From Candidatus Venteria ishoeyi (GTDB lineage Bacteria > Pseudomonadota > Gammaproteobacteria > Beggiatoales > Beggiatoaceae), in the NCBI RefSeq assembly GCF_030378065.1, contig NZ_JAUCGJ010000039.1, positions 1 through 41,366 on the forward strand: a stretch of 41,366 bases of DNA, given 5' to 3'. Both the position numbers and the translations under genes were made by a program. Of this stretch, positions 1 through 8,900 are shown in pieces. A model generated the notes under the pieces. That model saw only the letters and a program-made list of their open reading frames with translations. It made no database searches and had not been told where the DNA came from. Numbering within the stretch: the stretch's first letter is position 1; each line of letters begins with the position of its first letter.

Positions 1-49
1 TGAAATCAGTGTCAATAAGCAAGGTGAGTAGATAAAAAGGAAACAAAAG

Positions 50-592
50 ATGCCGGAACTTATTTTATTCAATAAACCATTTAGGGTGTTAAGCCAGTTT
101 CGCAGTGATGGCGACAAGGAAACCCTGGCAAGCTATATAAAAATACCCGAGGTGTACCCCGCAGGGCGGCTGGATTACGACAGCGAAGGTTTAATGATTT
201 TAACTGCTGACGGTGCTTGGCAGCATAAAATCAGCCATCCGCGTAAAAAGCTGGGGAAAACCTACTGGGTGCAGGTGGAGGGTCAGGTTGATGATAAGGC
301 GCTGCAAGCACTGCGCAAGGGTGTGTTACTGAAAGATGGTAAAACCCGTCCGGCACAAGCGCGCGTCATAGCGCAGCCGCCAGATTTATGGTCACGCACG
401 CCACCGATACGCTACCGTGCTGAGATTCCTGACAGTTGGCTGGAATTAACCATTTTTGAAGGCCGTAATCGTCAGGTGCGGCGCATGACTGCGGCTGTGG
501 GTTTTCCCACCTTGCGTTTAATTCGCTACGCTGTCGGGCAGTGGAGCGTACAGGGACTGGCACCGGGCGAGTCTCGTCGGGTGCAGGTTTAA
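50..592 (+). CDS. rluE: 23S rRNA pseudouridine synthase, RluE-like (RsuA family)
   Basis: This 180-residue protein is a small RsuA/RluB/E/F-family pseudouridine synthase, which isomerises a uridine in 23S rRNA (U2457 for RluE of E. coli). The family core motif GRLDYDSEGL is at residues 39-48, with the catalytic Asp at residue 42. The FEGRNRQVRRM segment and the C-terminal LRLIRYAVG motif are also present. There is no N-terminal S4 domain, which fits RluE rather than RluB, RluF or RsuA. The ATG at 50 follows an AAGGAAAC stretch about 9 nt upstream. The gene stands alone in front of a gene-free stretch of about 350 bp. RluE is the best match by length and domain content, but the exact target uridine is inferred. 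Confidence 0.9.
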   Translation: MPELILFNKPFRVLSQFRSDGDKETLASYIKIPEVYPAGRLDYDSEGLMILTADGAWQHKISHPRKKLGKTYWVQVEGQVDDKALQALRKGVLLKDGKTRPAQARVIAQPPDLWSRTPPIRYRAEIPDSWLELTIFEGRNRQVRRMTAAVGFPTLRLIRYAVGQWSVQGLAPGESRRVQV

Positions 593-751
593 GCCGGATG
601 CATTACAATAAGCTGACATAATTATTAATGTTACGCACTCTGCTTGTTTTTGGCTTGACCCCATGTTCTTTAGGATCTGACAAAATCAGCGTGGAGTAAA
701 AAGCGGCTTTTTTGCGCCTTAAAGCACCAAAAATGAAGCTTTTGCGTAGCT
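593..751. other. non-coding stretch between rluE and the MITE
   Basis: I see no gene here. The stretch has short low-complexity runs (a TTTTTT run after AAGCGGC near 700) but no convincing stem-loop terminator for rluE and no clear promoter hexamers. Confidence 0.4.
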
Positions 752-918
752 CTAGGAGGCTGTCCGAGAACAGAGGCCGTAGCGAGGGAAAGCTGGTTTG
801 AGGCAGATTTTTTCATTATTTGAGGCGAATATTGGGTATATTTAACGAAAATAAGGGAGAAATTTGACCAAATCCAGCTTTTCCGCAGTAGGTCTTGTGT
901 TCTCAGACAGCTTCCTAG
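752..918. mobile_element. MITE-like 167-bp imperfect palindrome with CTAG ends
   Basis: The left end reads CTAGGAGGCTGTCCGAGAAC. The right end, reverse-complemented, reads CTAGGAAGCTGTCTGAGAAC. The similarity continues inward for about 60 bp, with both arms carrying GGAAAGCTGG / GGAAAAGCTGG, so the element is close to a full-length palindrome. There is no open reading frame inside. CTAG at both outer ends could be a 4-bp target duplication, which some IS families leave. A non-autonomous element mobilised by an IS elsewhere in the genome is the likely identity. It ends only 27 bp before the RNase start codon, so it must shape that gene's leader or promoter. Confidence 0.65.
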
Positions 919-945
919 TTACTATACTGACAACAAGGATAAAGC

Positions 946-2970
946 GTGAGCGAATGGGACGGTCGGGTCTGGGTAATACAAAATAATGATGATTTGGCAC
1001 TGATTTGCCAGGTTAAAACCATTAAAAAGAAAATCCAATGCTTAAATGAAAAGTTTCGGGAGCACAGCCTGCCTGAGAATAAATTATTCTGGCTGCTGGG
1101 GGCTAAAGTTCGCAATGCCACCGAATGGCCGGAAGTGTTGTCAGGCATACAAGGCCGTCTGGCGGGTTTACGCGATGAAATTGATGTGCCTTTATTGTGG
1201 GAAACTGCGCAGGAACTGGAAACCAGCGACCTGGATGAGCTTGCCGAATTGTATTTTGGCGAAGACACTGGCGTGGAGCATAAAATTGCCATCTGGCAGG
1301 CATTGGCGGTTGATGCCTTACATTTCAAGCGCAAGGGCAAAGAATGGGAAATCCGCAATCAACAACAAATTGAAGAACTGCGCACCCAGCGTGAACGTGA
1401 GCAGGAACGCATCAGAACCGCAACGATTGCGCGGGAATGCCTGACCCGCGCCAGCAAAGCCAAAGCCAGCGTAGACATCAGCGAAGATGAGCACCCTTTT
1501 ATTGAGCGCCTGGAAAACTGGATGCGAGGGGATCGGGATAAGGATATTGAAACCCTGATTACGGAAATCGCTTCCAGTGTGCGTTTACCACCGCGTGAAC
1601 TGATTTTTGAGGTACTGCAAAAAGTCGGGCGCATTCCTGCTGATGCTGATCGGGATGTGATTATTGCCGGTTTGCGCGCAGATTTCTCTGAACCCGTACA
1701 GGAAGCAGCTTTGGCGGTAGCACCCTGGGTGCCAGCGCCAGCGCAGGAAATTCAGGCACTGGCCTTTAGTATTGATGATGAAGACACCCGCGAAGTCGAT
1801 GATGCACTGAATATCGTTGCTCATGCTCAAGGCTGGACAGTGACCATAGGCATTGCTGATCCGGCAGCCATCATTGCCAAAGGCGATACACTGGACAAAG
1901 AAGCCATGCGCCGTGGCACTACGGTTTATCTGCCAACCCAAACTATATTAATGATTCCGCCACGGGTTTCCACGGATTTATCCAGTCTGACTGCGCAAAC
2001 ACCGCGTTCTTCCGTGTTGATTCAGGTTGAGCTGGATTTACAGTATCAGGTGCAGGATTTTTCGATTCGCCGCGCTGCGGTACTGCTGGAGCAACGCCTG
2101 AGCTATGCCCAGGCGGATGCCCTGTTAGCAGATGGCAGTGATGAAATGGCTGAAAAACTTCAAGCCTTGCAGCAAGTCACAGATGCACTGCGTCAGCAAC
2201 GTATGGACAATGGTGCGTTAAGCTTTAATCGCCCGGAATACAAAATGCAGGTGACAGATGGGCAGGTTGCAGTCAAAATGATTGAACGCAACTCACCCAG
2301 CCGCGATCTGGTGGCGGAGTTGATGATTCTGGCAAATCACTTGGCGGGTAAATATGCCCAGCAACATGAAGTGCCCTTAATTTTCCGTACTCAGGATGCG
2401 CCGGTAGAGCCTATAGATCGCAGCTTGTTACAAGATCCCATGGCGTTTTTGAAACTGCGCAAGCTGCTCAAGCCTTCTGCGCTATCGCTGCAACCCGGCG
2501 CGCACAGTGGCTTGGGTTTATCAGTGTATACGCAATTTAGCTCGCCGCTGCGGCGTTTTGCCGATTTAGTGATGCAACGCCAGTTAGATGCCCATCTCAA
2601 TGGCGAAACCCTGCCTTATGATCAGGAAGAATTATTTAAGGTCTTAGCCACCGCAGACAGTACCGCACGCGAAGCCAAGTTTCTGGAAATGGACAGCAAA
2701 AAACGCTGGTTTGTGATGTATCTGAAACAGCAATGGTCTGATAAAAATCTGATTGTACGGGTGCTGGAACCGCTGAAAGCAGGTTATAAGGTTGAATTGT
2801 TGCCCTGGGGCGTGGAAGCCCTGCTCAGCAGTCGCGGTATCAGTGGTGATGCGTTGGAACCCGGCAAGCTGATTATGACCAAAATTGAAAAACTGCGCCA
2901 GAAAGCCGGGCAGATACGCCTGCAATTTGTCAGTCAGGAAGCGGATTTGAGTTTGCTGGAGGGCTTATGA
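946..2970 (+). CDS. RNase II/R-type 3'-5' exoribonuclease (RNB domain)
   Basis: This 674-residue hydrolytic exoribonuclease degrades RNA 3' to 5' in the cytoplasm. The RNB catalytic motif IDDEDTREVDDA is at residues 276-287. Its acidic residues D277, E283, D285 and D286 occupy the positions of the metal-binding Asp cluster of RNase II, with Glu in place of one Asp. The downstream SSPLRRFADL segment carries the conserved arginines of the active site. The first 170 residues do not look like the usual cold-shock pair: they are charged and helical, with a coiled-coil-like stretch rich in Glu, Arg and Gln around 140-165. This resembles the cyanobacterial/organellar type of RNB enzyme. The GTG start has an AAGGAT Shine-Dalgarno site 5 nt upstream. 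The gene overlaps kdsB by 4 bp (ATGA), so the two are co-translated. Confidence 0.88.
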   Translation: MSEWDGRVWVIQNNDDLALICQVKTIKKKIQCLNEKFREHSLPENKLFWLLGAKVRNATEWPEVLSGIQGRLAGLRDEIDVPLLWETAQELETSDLDELAELYFGEDTGVEHKIAIWQALAVDALHFKRKGKEWEIRNQQQIEELRTQREREQERIRTATIARECLTRASKAKASVDISEDEHPFIERLENWMRGDRDKDIETLITEIASSVRLPPRELIFEVLQKVGRIPADADRDVIIAGLRADFSEPVQEAALAVAPWVPAPAQEIQALAFSIDDEDTREVDDALNIVAHAQGWTVTIGIADPAAIIAKGDTLDKEAMRRGTTVYLPTQTILMIPPRVSTDLSSLTAQTPRSSVLIQVELDLQYQVQDFSIRRAAVLLEQRLSYAQADALLADGSDEMAEKLQALQQVTDALRQQRMDNGALSFNRPEYKMQVTDGQVAVKMIERNSPSRDLVAELMILANHLAGKYAQQHEVPLIFRTQDAPVEPIDRSLLQDPMAFLKLRKLLKPSALSLQPGAHSGLGLSVYTQFSSPLRRFADLVMQRQLDAHLNGETLPYDQEELFKVLATADSTAREAKFLEMDSKKRWFVMYLKQQWSDKNLIVRVLEPLKAGYKVELLPWGVEALLSSRGISGDALEPGKLIMTKIEKLRQKAGQIRLQFVSQEADLSLLEGL

Positions 2971-3749
2971 GTTTCTGGGTCATTATTCCTGCGCGTTATG
3001 GCTCCAGCCGCCTGCCCGGTAAACCTTTACTGGAAATCCAGGGTAAACCCATGTTGGAGCATGTGTATCGCTGCGCGCAAGACAGCGGCGCGGCGCGGGT
3101 GATGATCGCCACTGATGATCAGCGTATTGAAGACTGCGCCAAGGGTTTTGGCGCGGAAGTCTTTATGACCGATATCAACCATGCCTCCGGCACTGATCGC
3201 GTGGCGGAAGTGGCGCGTCTCACGGGCGCGGATACTGATACCATTATCGTTAATTTGCAGGGCGATGAACCGGGTATGCCCGCCAGTTTGATTCAGCAGG
3301 TGGCACAGGGGCTGGAACAACAGCAGCAGGCGGACATGGCAACCCTGGCGGAAGCCATCAGTGATGAGCGTCTGCTATGGAATCCCAATGTGGTTAAACT
3401 GGTGCGTGATAAAGCGGGTTTTGCCTTATATTTCAGCCGTGCGCCGATTCCCTGGGTGCGGGATATATTCAGCCACGCCCCGGAAAACAGCAACAAGGAT
3501 CAACAAATTGCCCTGGCAGGCCAGGTCAAACCGTTGCGCCATATCGGTTTATACGCTTATCGCAACCACTATCTGCAAGAGCTTACCCGCCTGCCTGCTT
3601 GTGATTTAGAGCAAGATGAAGCCCTGGAGCAGTTGCGCTTGCTGTATCACGGCGGTAAAATTTTTGTGGATCTTGCTACAGAAGAGCCGCAGGCCGGGGT
3701 GGATACGGCGGAGGATTTGCAGCGCTGGAATGAAAACGTAGAGACGTAG
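2967..3749 (+). CDS. kdsB: 3-deoxy-manno-octulosonate cytidylyltransferase
   Basis: KdsB activates Kdo to CMP-Kdo using CTP, a committed step in the inner core of LPS, so the host has a Gram-negative outer membrane. At 260 residues it is slightly longer than the usual ~250. The nucleotide-binding start IIPARYGSSRLPGKPL lies at residues 6-21, the NLQGDEP motif is near residue 94, and the family segments HIGLYAYR and LEQLRLL are present. The ATG overlaps the stop of the upstream RNase gene (ATGA). The last codons and the TAG stop lie inside a 27-bp palindrome that is found again near 5943, so a repeat insertion appears to have supplied the C-terminal residues. Confidence 0.95.
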   Translation: MSFWVIIPARYGSSRLPGKPLLEIQGKPMLEHVYRCAQDSGAARVMIATDDQRIEDCAKGFGAEVFMTDINHASGTDRVAEVARLTGADTDTIIVNLQGDEPGMPASLIQQVAQGLEQQQQADMATLAEAISDERLLWNPNVVKLVRDKAGFALYFSRAPIPWVRDIFSHAPENSNKDQQIALAGQVKPLRHIGLYAYRNHYLQELTRLPACDLEQDEALEQLRLLYHGGKIFVDLATEEPQAGVDTAEDLQRWNENVET

Positions 3750-3765
3750 CAGTGCTACGTCTCTA
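3739..3765. repeat. 27-bp palindrome (REP-like), copy 1, overlapping the kdsB stop
   Basis: The arms TAGAGACGTAGC and GCTACGTCTCTA pair perfectly around a 3-nt centre. The kdsB stop codon at 3747-3749 lies in the left arm. The hairpin could act as a transcript end-stabiliser for the RNase-kdsB mRNA. There is no T-run, so a classical intrinsic terminator is unlikely. Confidence 0.8.
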
Positions 3766-3871
3766 TCGGGTACAAACAAAATCATGCCCTTAATGCGCGG
3801 CGGACAGTAACCTTTGATTTTTGTTTTTTACCAAACAGAAACACAAATATTATGACTTATTTCAGGACACA

Positions 3872-4135
3872 ATGATGCACACCATTTACCGAATTAACGC
3901 TGATGAATTAAACGCAGATTTTGTTGACGCTTTAAAAACCTTGTTTCGGCATAAGCATATCGAAATTATGGTACATGAAACGCCTGTAACTGATACAAAA
4001 GAATTGGAAGAACGCCGCAATTTATTGGCTGCTGAAACGCAAGAGGCTTTGGCTTTGTTTCGGCAAGGTGATTTGCCAGCACAAAGCAGTAATGAAGTTA
4101 TTAAGGCATTACAGGCAGACTTGACGGAGTCTTGA
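3872..4135 (+). CDS. putative antitoxin of a RelE/YafQ-type toxin-antitoxin pair
   Basis: This small acidic protein has 87 residues if started at the ATG at 3872, which follows CAGGA by 4-5 nt; a second ATG follows immediately. An upstream in-frame start at 3821 exists, but it would add a T-rich leader and lacks a ribosome site. The N-terminal part (TIYRINADELNADFVDAL) looks like a short DNA-binding or dimerisation segment, and the Glu-rich C-terminal half looks like a toxin-wrapping helix. It ends 1 nt before the ATG of a RelE/YafQ-like toxin gene, the usual antitoxin-first arrangement. The family assignment rests mostly on this context. Because the toxin is broken, the antitoxin may now be an orphan. 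Confidence 0.6.
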   Translation: MMHTIYRINADELNADFVDALKTLFRHKHIEIMVHETPVTDTKELEERRNLLAAETQEALALFRQGDLPAQSSNEVIKALQADLTES

Positions 4136-4136
4136 T

Positions 4137-4428
4137 ATGCGAAAACTGGTGTTAACACCATACTTTAAGCGAGCTTTTCGCCGCTTCGTGCGCCGTAATT
4201 CAGTATTACAAATGAAGATTGAACAAACGCTACAGGATATGGCGCAAAACCTGGATATGCCTCACCTTGCCATCCATCATCTGACTGGTAAACTGCACGG
4301 TGTGCGCGCATGTTCCTGCGGCTATGATTGCAGGATTCTTTTTTCCTTGGAAAAGCATCCAAATGACAAATGATGATAAAGAAGTCATTGTTTTGCTTAA
4401 TATTGGTGCGCATGATGAAGTGTACTAA
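4137..4428 (+). pseudogene. RelE/YafQ-like mRNA interferase toxin, frameshifted by a 7-bp duplication
   Basis: The readable frame from the ATG at 4137 stops at 4373 after 78 residues. It carries the YafQ-like core HHLTGKLHGVRACSCGYDCR and then ILFSLEKHP. Directly at the stop lies an exact tandem duplication, CAAATGA at 4360-4366 and again at 4367-4373. Removing one copy restores a 94-residue protein ending VIVLLNIGAHDEVY, the normal length and C-terminus of the family. The lost tail contains the His (GAH) aligned with the catalytic C-terminal His of YafQ-type toxins. The current product is therefore probably inactive. The repair was worked out base by base: the in-frame stop of the restored frame is the TAA at 4426-4428. 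Confidence 0.8.
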
Positions 4429-4432
4429 ATGA

Positions 4433-4570
4433 GCCGAATATGCTGTCAAACTTAATAGTTTGACACTCATTAATTTTATTAACCACCTTGGTAATCTTGG
4501 CATAGAAATCGTCAGCAATGATGAAACGGTACAGCAAGAAACCAAGGATATTGATGTGTGGCTCAAATAG
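4433..4570 (+). pseudogene. 45-codon open remnant without a start codon
   Basis: This frame is open from the stop at 4430-4432 to the TAG at 4568-4570. It reads like the tail of a small protein: [17 protein letters not shown], then an acidic segment ending DIDVWLK. No ATG, GTG or TTG with a ribosome site begins it. It follows the broken toxin and may be the remains of another small antitoxin-like gene. I do not recognise a family. The call rests only on the protein-like composition. Confidence 0.3.
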
Positions 4571-4613
4571 TCATCGCATAAATAAAACAACTTCGCTAAA
4601 TACAGGATTTATC

Positions 4614-5720
4614 ATGTCAGGCAACAGTTTTGGAAAGCTTTTCACCGTCACCGGTTTTGGAGAAAGTCACGGCCCTGCATTGGGCTGTATTGTTGATGGT
4701 TGTCCGCCAGGGCTGGAAATCTCTGAGGCTGATTTACAGGCCGATCTGGATTTGCGCAAACCCGGTACTTCGCGTCATACCACGCAGCGCCGTGAAGCGG
4801 ATCAGGTGAAAATTTTATCCGGGGTATTTGAAGGTAAAACCACTGGTACGCCGATTGGTTTATTAATAGAAAATACTGACCAGCGTTCTAAAGATTACGG
4901 CAAAATCATGGACAGATTTCGTCCCGGTCATGCCGATTACACCTACCAGCAAAAATATGGCTTCCGTGATTATCGCGGCGGGGGGCGTTCCTCAGCGCGG
5001 GAAACCGCAATGCGCGTGGCGGCAGCCGGTATTGCTAAAAAATATCTGCGGGAATTTTACGGCATAGAAATCCGGGGTTATCTGGCGCAACTGGGCAGTA
5101 TTTGCACGGAAACGGCGAGTTTCGACTGGGATGTGGTGCATCAGAATCCATTTTTTTGCCCGGATATGGCACTGATACCGGAACTGGAAACTTATATGGA
5201 TGCCCTGCGCAAAGAAGGCAATGCCGTTGGCGCGCGGGTGAATGTAGTCGCTACTGGCGTAGCGCCGGGATTGGGTGAACCGATTTTTGATCGCCTGGAT
5301 GCCGATATTGCCCATGCCATGATGAGTATTAATGCAGTAAAAGGCGTGGAAATTGGTGATGGTTTTGATGTGATCAACCAGAAAGCCACGCAGCACCGTG
5401 ATGAAATCACCCCGCAAGGTTTTTTAAGCAACCATGCCGGTGGCGTGTTAGGCGGCATTTCCTCGGGTCAGGATGTGCTGGTCAGCATCGCCTTAAAACC
5501 CACATCCAGTATCCGCCTGCCGGGGCGCAGTGTTGATATTCACGGTAATGCCGTGGAAGTGGTCACAGAAGGCCGCCATGATCCTTGCGTGGGCATCCGC
5601 GCCACACCGATTGCTGAAGCCATGCTGGCTTTGGTGCTGATGGATCATTTATTACGCCAGCGCGCGCAAAATCCACAGCCGCAAACAACAACGCCGATTA
5701 TTCCTAACAAGTGCGTATGA
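4614..5720 (+). CDS. aroC: chorismate synthase
   Basis: AroC makes chorismate from EPSP by 1,4-trans-elimination using reduced FMN, the last shared step of aromatic biosynthesis. From the ATG at 4614 the product has 368 residues, close to E. coli AroC (361). The N-terminus [20 protein letters not shown] is the family signature. Further motifs are [15 protein letters not shown]-like near residues 125-140, the [15 protein letters not shown] stretch near 265-280 and RHDPCVG near 322. A longer in-frame start at 4518 would add 32 unrelated residues that overlap the upstream remnant. The 4614 start has an ACAGGA ribosome site 7 nt upstream and matches the family, so it is preferred. A bidirectional terminator follows about 175 bp downstream. 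Confidence 0.96.
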   Translation: MSGNSFGKLFTVTGFGESHGPALGCIVDGCPPGLEISEADLQADLDLRKPGTSRHTTQRREADQVKILSGVFEGKTTGTPIGLLIENTDQRSKDYGKIMDRFRPGHADYTYQQKYGFRDYRGGGRSSARETAMRVAAAGIAKKYLREFYGIEIRGYLAQLGSICTETASFDWDVVHQNPFFCPDMALIPELETYMDALRKEGNAVGARVNVVATGVAPGLGEPIFDRLDADIAHAMMSINAVKGVEIGDGFDVINQKATQHRDEITPQGFLSNHAGGVLGGISSGQDVLVSIALKPTSSIRLPGRSVDIHGNAVEVVTEGRHDPCVGIRATPIAEAMLALVLMDHLLRQRAQNPQPQTTTPIIPNKCV

Positions 5721-5895
5721 TCTTCCTGCAAGGCGTTCAGGCCATCACCATCAATATTATTCTTATCCTGCTTAAACTGATGTGATATTCGTCTACATTC
5801 AGCATAAAAGATGAAGGTAGCAACAAAAATATCTGATTGGTCAGGCCAGTAGCACTGGAGTGCTGGACTCTTATTTCTTAATTGCTACTTGCAAT

Positions 5896-5932
5896 AAAAA
5901 ACCCGCAAGGTCAAAGACCTTGCGGGTTTTTA
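5896..5932. terminator. bidirectional intrinsic terminator
   Basis: A 12-bp perfect stem ACCCGCAAGGTC / GACCTTGCGGGT (5901-5912 and 5916-5927) with a 3-nt loop is flanked by an A-run on the left and a T-run on the right. It can end both the rightward aroC transcript and the leftward transcript of the giant surface-protein gene that stops at 5981. Confidence 0.93.
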
Positions 5933-5942
5933 TTATTACTCG

Positions 5943-5971
5943 GTAGAAACGCAGCATTGCTACGTCTCTAC
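5943..5971. repeat. REP-like palindrome, copy 2, at the 3' end of the giant gene
   Basis: The left arm GTAGAAACGCAGCA and right arm TGCTACGTCTCTAC pair with two mismatches. The right arm is the same sequence as the palindrome at the end of kdsB. It sits 10 bp beyond the stop codon of the leftward giant gene, so both copies mark gene 3' ends. Confidence 0.8.
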
Positions 5972-5980
5972 AGTACCTCC

Positions 5981-8900
5981 CTATTTCCGGATAAAGCTTA
6001 CAGGATTGTTGGCACCGTACAACAACTCACCGTTGCCTAACAGATAACCGGCGTATATGTAATAAGCCCCTGGTGTCGCAAAATGCGCATCCAGTGCAAA
6101 TTGCTCAAAGCGATATTCACCCAAAGCTTCTTCACGATAACCACGCAATCCGGCAATGCTGCCATCCCATGTCTGCCAGCCTGTTGCATCGTGCAATAAC
6201 GTCCCTTGCGGGGTTTGTGCAACCAGCAGCAGTTTGGCATCCTGCTTGTAATGGGTATCACTGTTGATGCGTAAATGCAGCGCCAGTGTTTCACCTGATT
6301 CAATGGTTTTATCAGCATTTTGCATATGTTCAAGGCCATTTACCAGAGACAGGCTGAAACAGTTATTGCCTGCTGGTACAAAACCCTTGCCATCGTGAAT
6401 ATTAAGGCCGGCACTGTTATTATTCCGGCAGGCTTGTGCCAGAACATTCACTTCGAGCGGCTGCGCCTTATCATCCGATTTACCACCATTAAATATCAAG
6501 CGTCCATCACTGAGCAGATAGCCAGTATAGAGCCAATAACGACTGGCTTGAGAAATATCCAGTCGCGTCGATTCGTCGTGTATCAGGCTCAGTTTCTGCG
6601 GCAAACCACCATCAGTCAGGCTGTAATGCTTATAGAAATGCCATTGCGGATGTTGATCACCATGATAGCCATTACTGTGATACTCATGCCATTGCTGACC
6701 ATCGTGCATCCAGGTATGTCCCAGTGAATCTATGGAGACCAGTATCACTGATGCTTCCATACCGACATCGCTGCCAGTGTCCATCCAGGTGTGCAGGGCG
6801 ACCTGATCACCAACAAGCCAATTTGCGGGACGTGGCATACCTGCGCCTTCAAGCATCAATTGTGAACTGATACAGGCAGTTGTGTTGCTGCCTTCCGGTG
6901 TTGGCTGATTGCTCTCTATGGCAGTTGCTGGCAGACACTGATCATCATCGACAATAGTCAACTGTAATAGCGCAGCTGTTGTAAACAAGGCATTACCTTT
7001 TTTAATCGTTAAATCAAAATTCAAGGTTTTGTCCGCTTCGGGAATCGCATTGTCGATGAGTTGAATACGAATTAGTTTTTCTCCTAATTCAGTATTTCCC
7101 CATTCCAACAAATGCTCTCCCCATTCCACAGAGTTACCCGGATTCAGGATTTTATAGTCACGACCTTCAATGGCAGTATTATCTGCACTGGGGCTGAACT
7201 GCATGCTCACAAGACCTTTATCGTTTTCACTGCGTGTGACGGCAAGTTCTATGTGTCTGCCATTTTCTGCAATGCTTAATGATGACTGCGGTGTTAACTG
7301 TGAACTGATACAGGTGGTTGTGTTGCTGCCTTTTGGCAGACACTGATCATCATTGACAATAGTCAACTGTAATAACGCAGTTGTTGTAAACCGGGCATTG
7401 CCTTTTTTAATCGTTAAATCAAAATTCAAGGTTTTGTCCGCTTCAGGAATCGCATTGTCGATGAGTTGAATACGAATTAGTTTTTGTCCTAATTCAGTAT
7501 TTCCCCATTCCAACAAATGCTCTCCCCATTTCACAGAGTTACCCGGATTCAGGATTTTATAGTCACGACCTTCAATGGCAGTATTATCTGCACTGGGGCT
7601 GAACTGCATGCTCACAAGACCTTCATCGTTTTCACTGCGTGTAACGGCAAGTTCCACGTATTTGCCATTTTCAGCAATGCTTGATGATGTCTGCGGCGTT
7701 AATAATGCCAGGTTAATGCCAGTACCACCAGTTCCACCAGTTCCACCAGTTCCACCAGTTCCACCAGTTCCACCAGTTCCACCAGTTCCACCAGTTCCAC
7801 CAGTTCCACCAGTTCCACCAGTTCCACCAGTTCCACCAGTTCCACCAGTTCCACCAGTATTTGCACAAGCAGCAGTAGTGACCTGGGTCGTTACGTCCTG
7901 CGACTCCTGACCATTATAACCAGCTCGCAGGCGGTAGCTGTAAGTTGTACCACAAGTCAAACCCGTATCATTATAACTGGAAGAACCCGCAGCAGGATTG
8001 GTAATCAAATTCCAATCACTGCCACCACTGTCTAAACGTTCCAGTATATAAGTATCAGCATTGGCTACAGCGGTCCAACTCAAGTCCACAGAGGTTTCTC
8101 CAGTTGGTTTTGCAACAAAACCAGTCGGCGCTGTCAGACAAGCTTCAGTGCTCACTTTAATGATGACATTATCAGATTCTCCTCTGCTGTTTTTAGCATG
8201 CAGACGATATTGATAGATCATGCCACAGCTTAAATTGCTGTCAGTGTACTCAGCCGTATTTGCTGGCAGAGGTGAATTAGCCACTGCTGTCCAGTTATTA
8301 CTACCATTGTCAGAACGCTCCAGAATGTAGTTGGCTTCACCTGACACATCTTCCCAGGTGAGACGCAATTCCTGCATACCATTAGGCAGTTTTGGCTGAC
8401 CGACAAAATCACCCGGTGTCGCCGGGGCAGGGCGTGGCGGTGAAACAACCACCGGACAAGCCCCTGCTTCTGTTGTTGTCAGCTTAGCACCCGGCATGGA
8501 TTCCAGCACATTACCAAAGGTGTCAGTGCGATAAGCACGGACTTCAATGGTTGTTGGACTTGGGCAGGCAATATCAATGCTTGTATCAGCACTGTCACCA
8601 CCGGATATAGTGGATATTAAACTGCCGCCTGCATAGACCTTATAACCTTCAGCTACAGGGCTGCCTATGGAGGCAGTCCAGGTTAAGCTTGCCGGGTAGG
8701 TATTAGCTGGAGCAGTAGTAACATCAACTTCCACGGCTAAACCCGTAGGAGGTGCGGGGGACAGAGTGGCTTCAAATGCACCAATATCACAAGCACTACC
8801 TTCGGGGCGGGCTACGCCGCGTTGGTCATCAGCTAAGCAAGCCTCCGTATCAGATGAACCTTCTGCTGAGCTGCCTGCACTGATTGCCATCGTTGGGGTA

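Noticed and set aside
4518-4613. An N-terminal extension of chorismate synthase from the ATG at 4518
   Set aside because: The added 32 residues do not match AroC, and the start at 4614 has a ribosome site and the family N-terminus.
5717-5785. A 22-codon hydrophobic frame starting in the aroC stop (ATGA), reading [19 protein letters not shown]
   Set aside because: It is very short, has no own ribosome site and no recognised family. It could be the stub of a lost membrane-protein gene but cannot be supported.
7575-7910. An open frame opposite the giant gene with a long Pro-Pro-Val repeat
   Set aside because: It is only the antisense reading of the 9-bp minisatellite, with no start context and no conservation signal.
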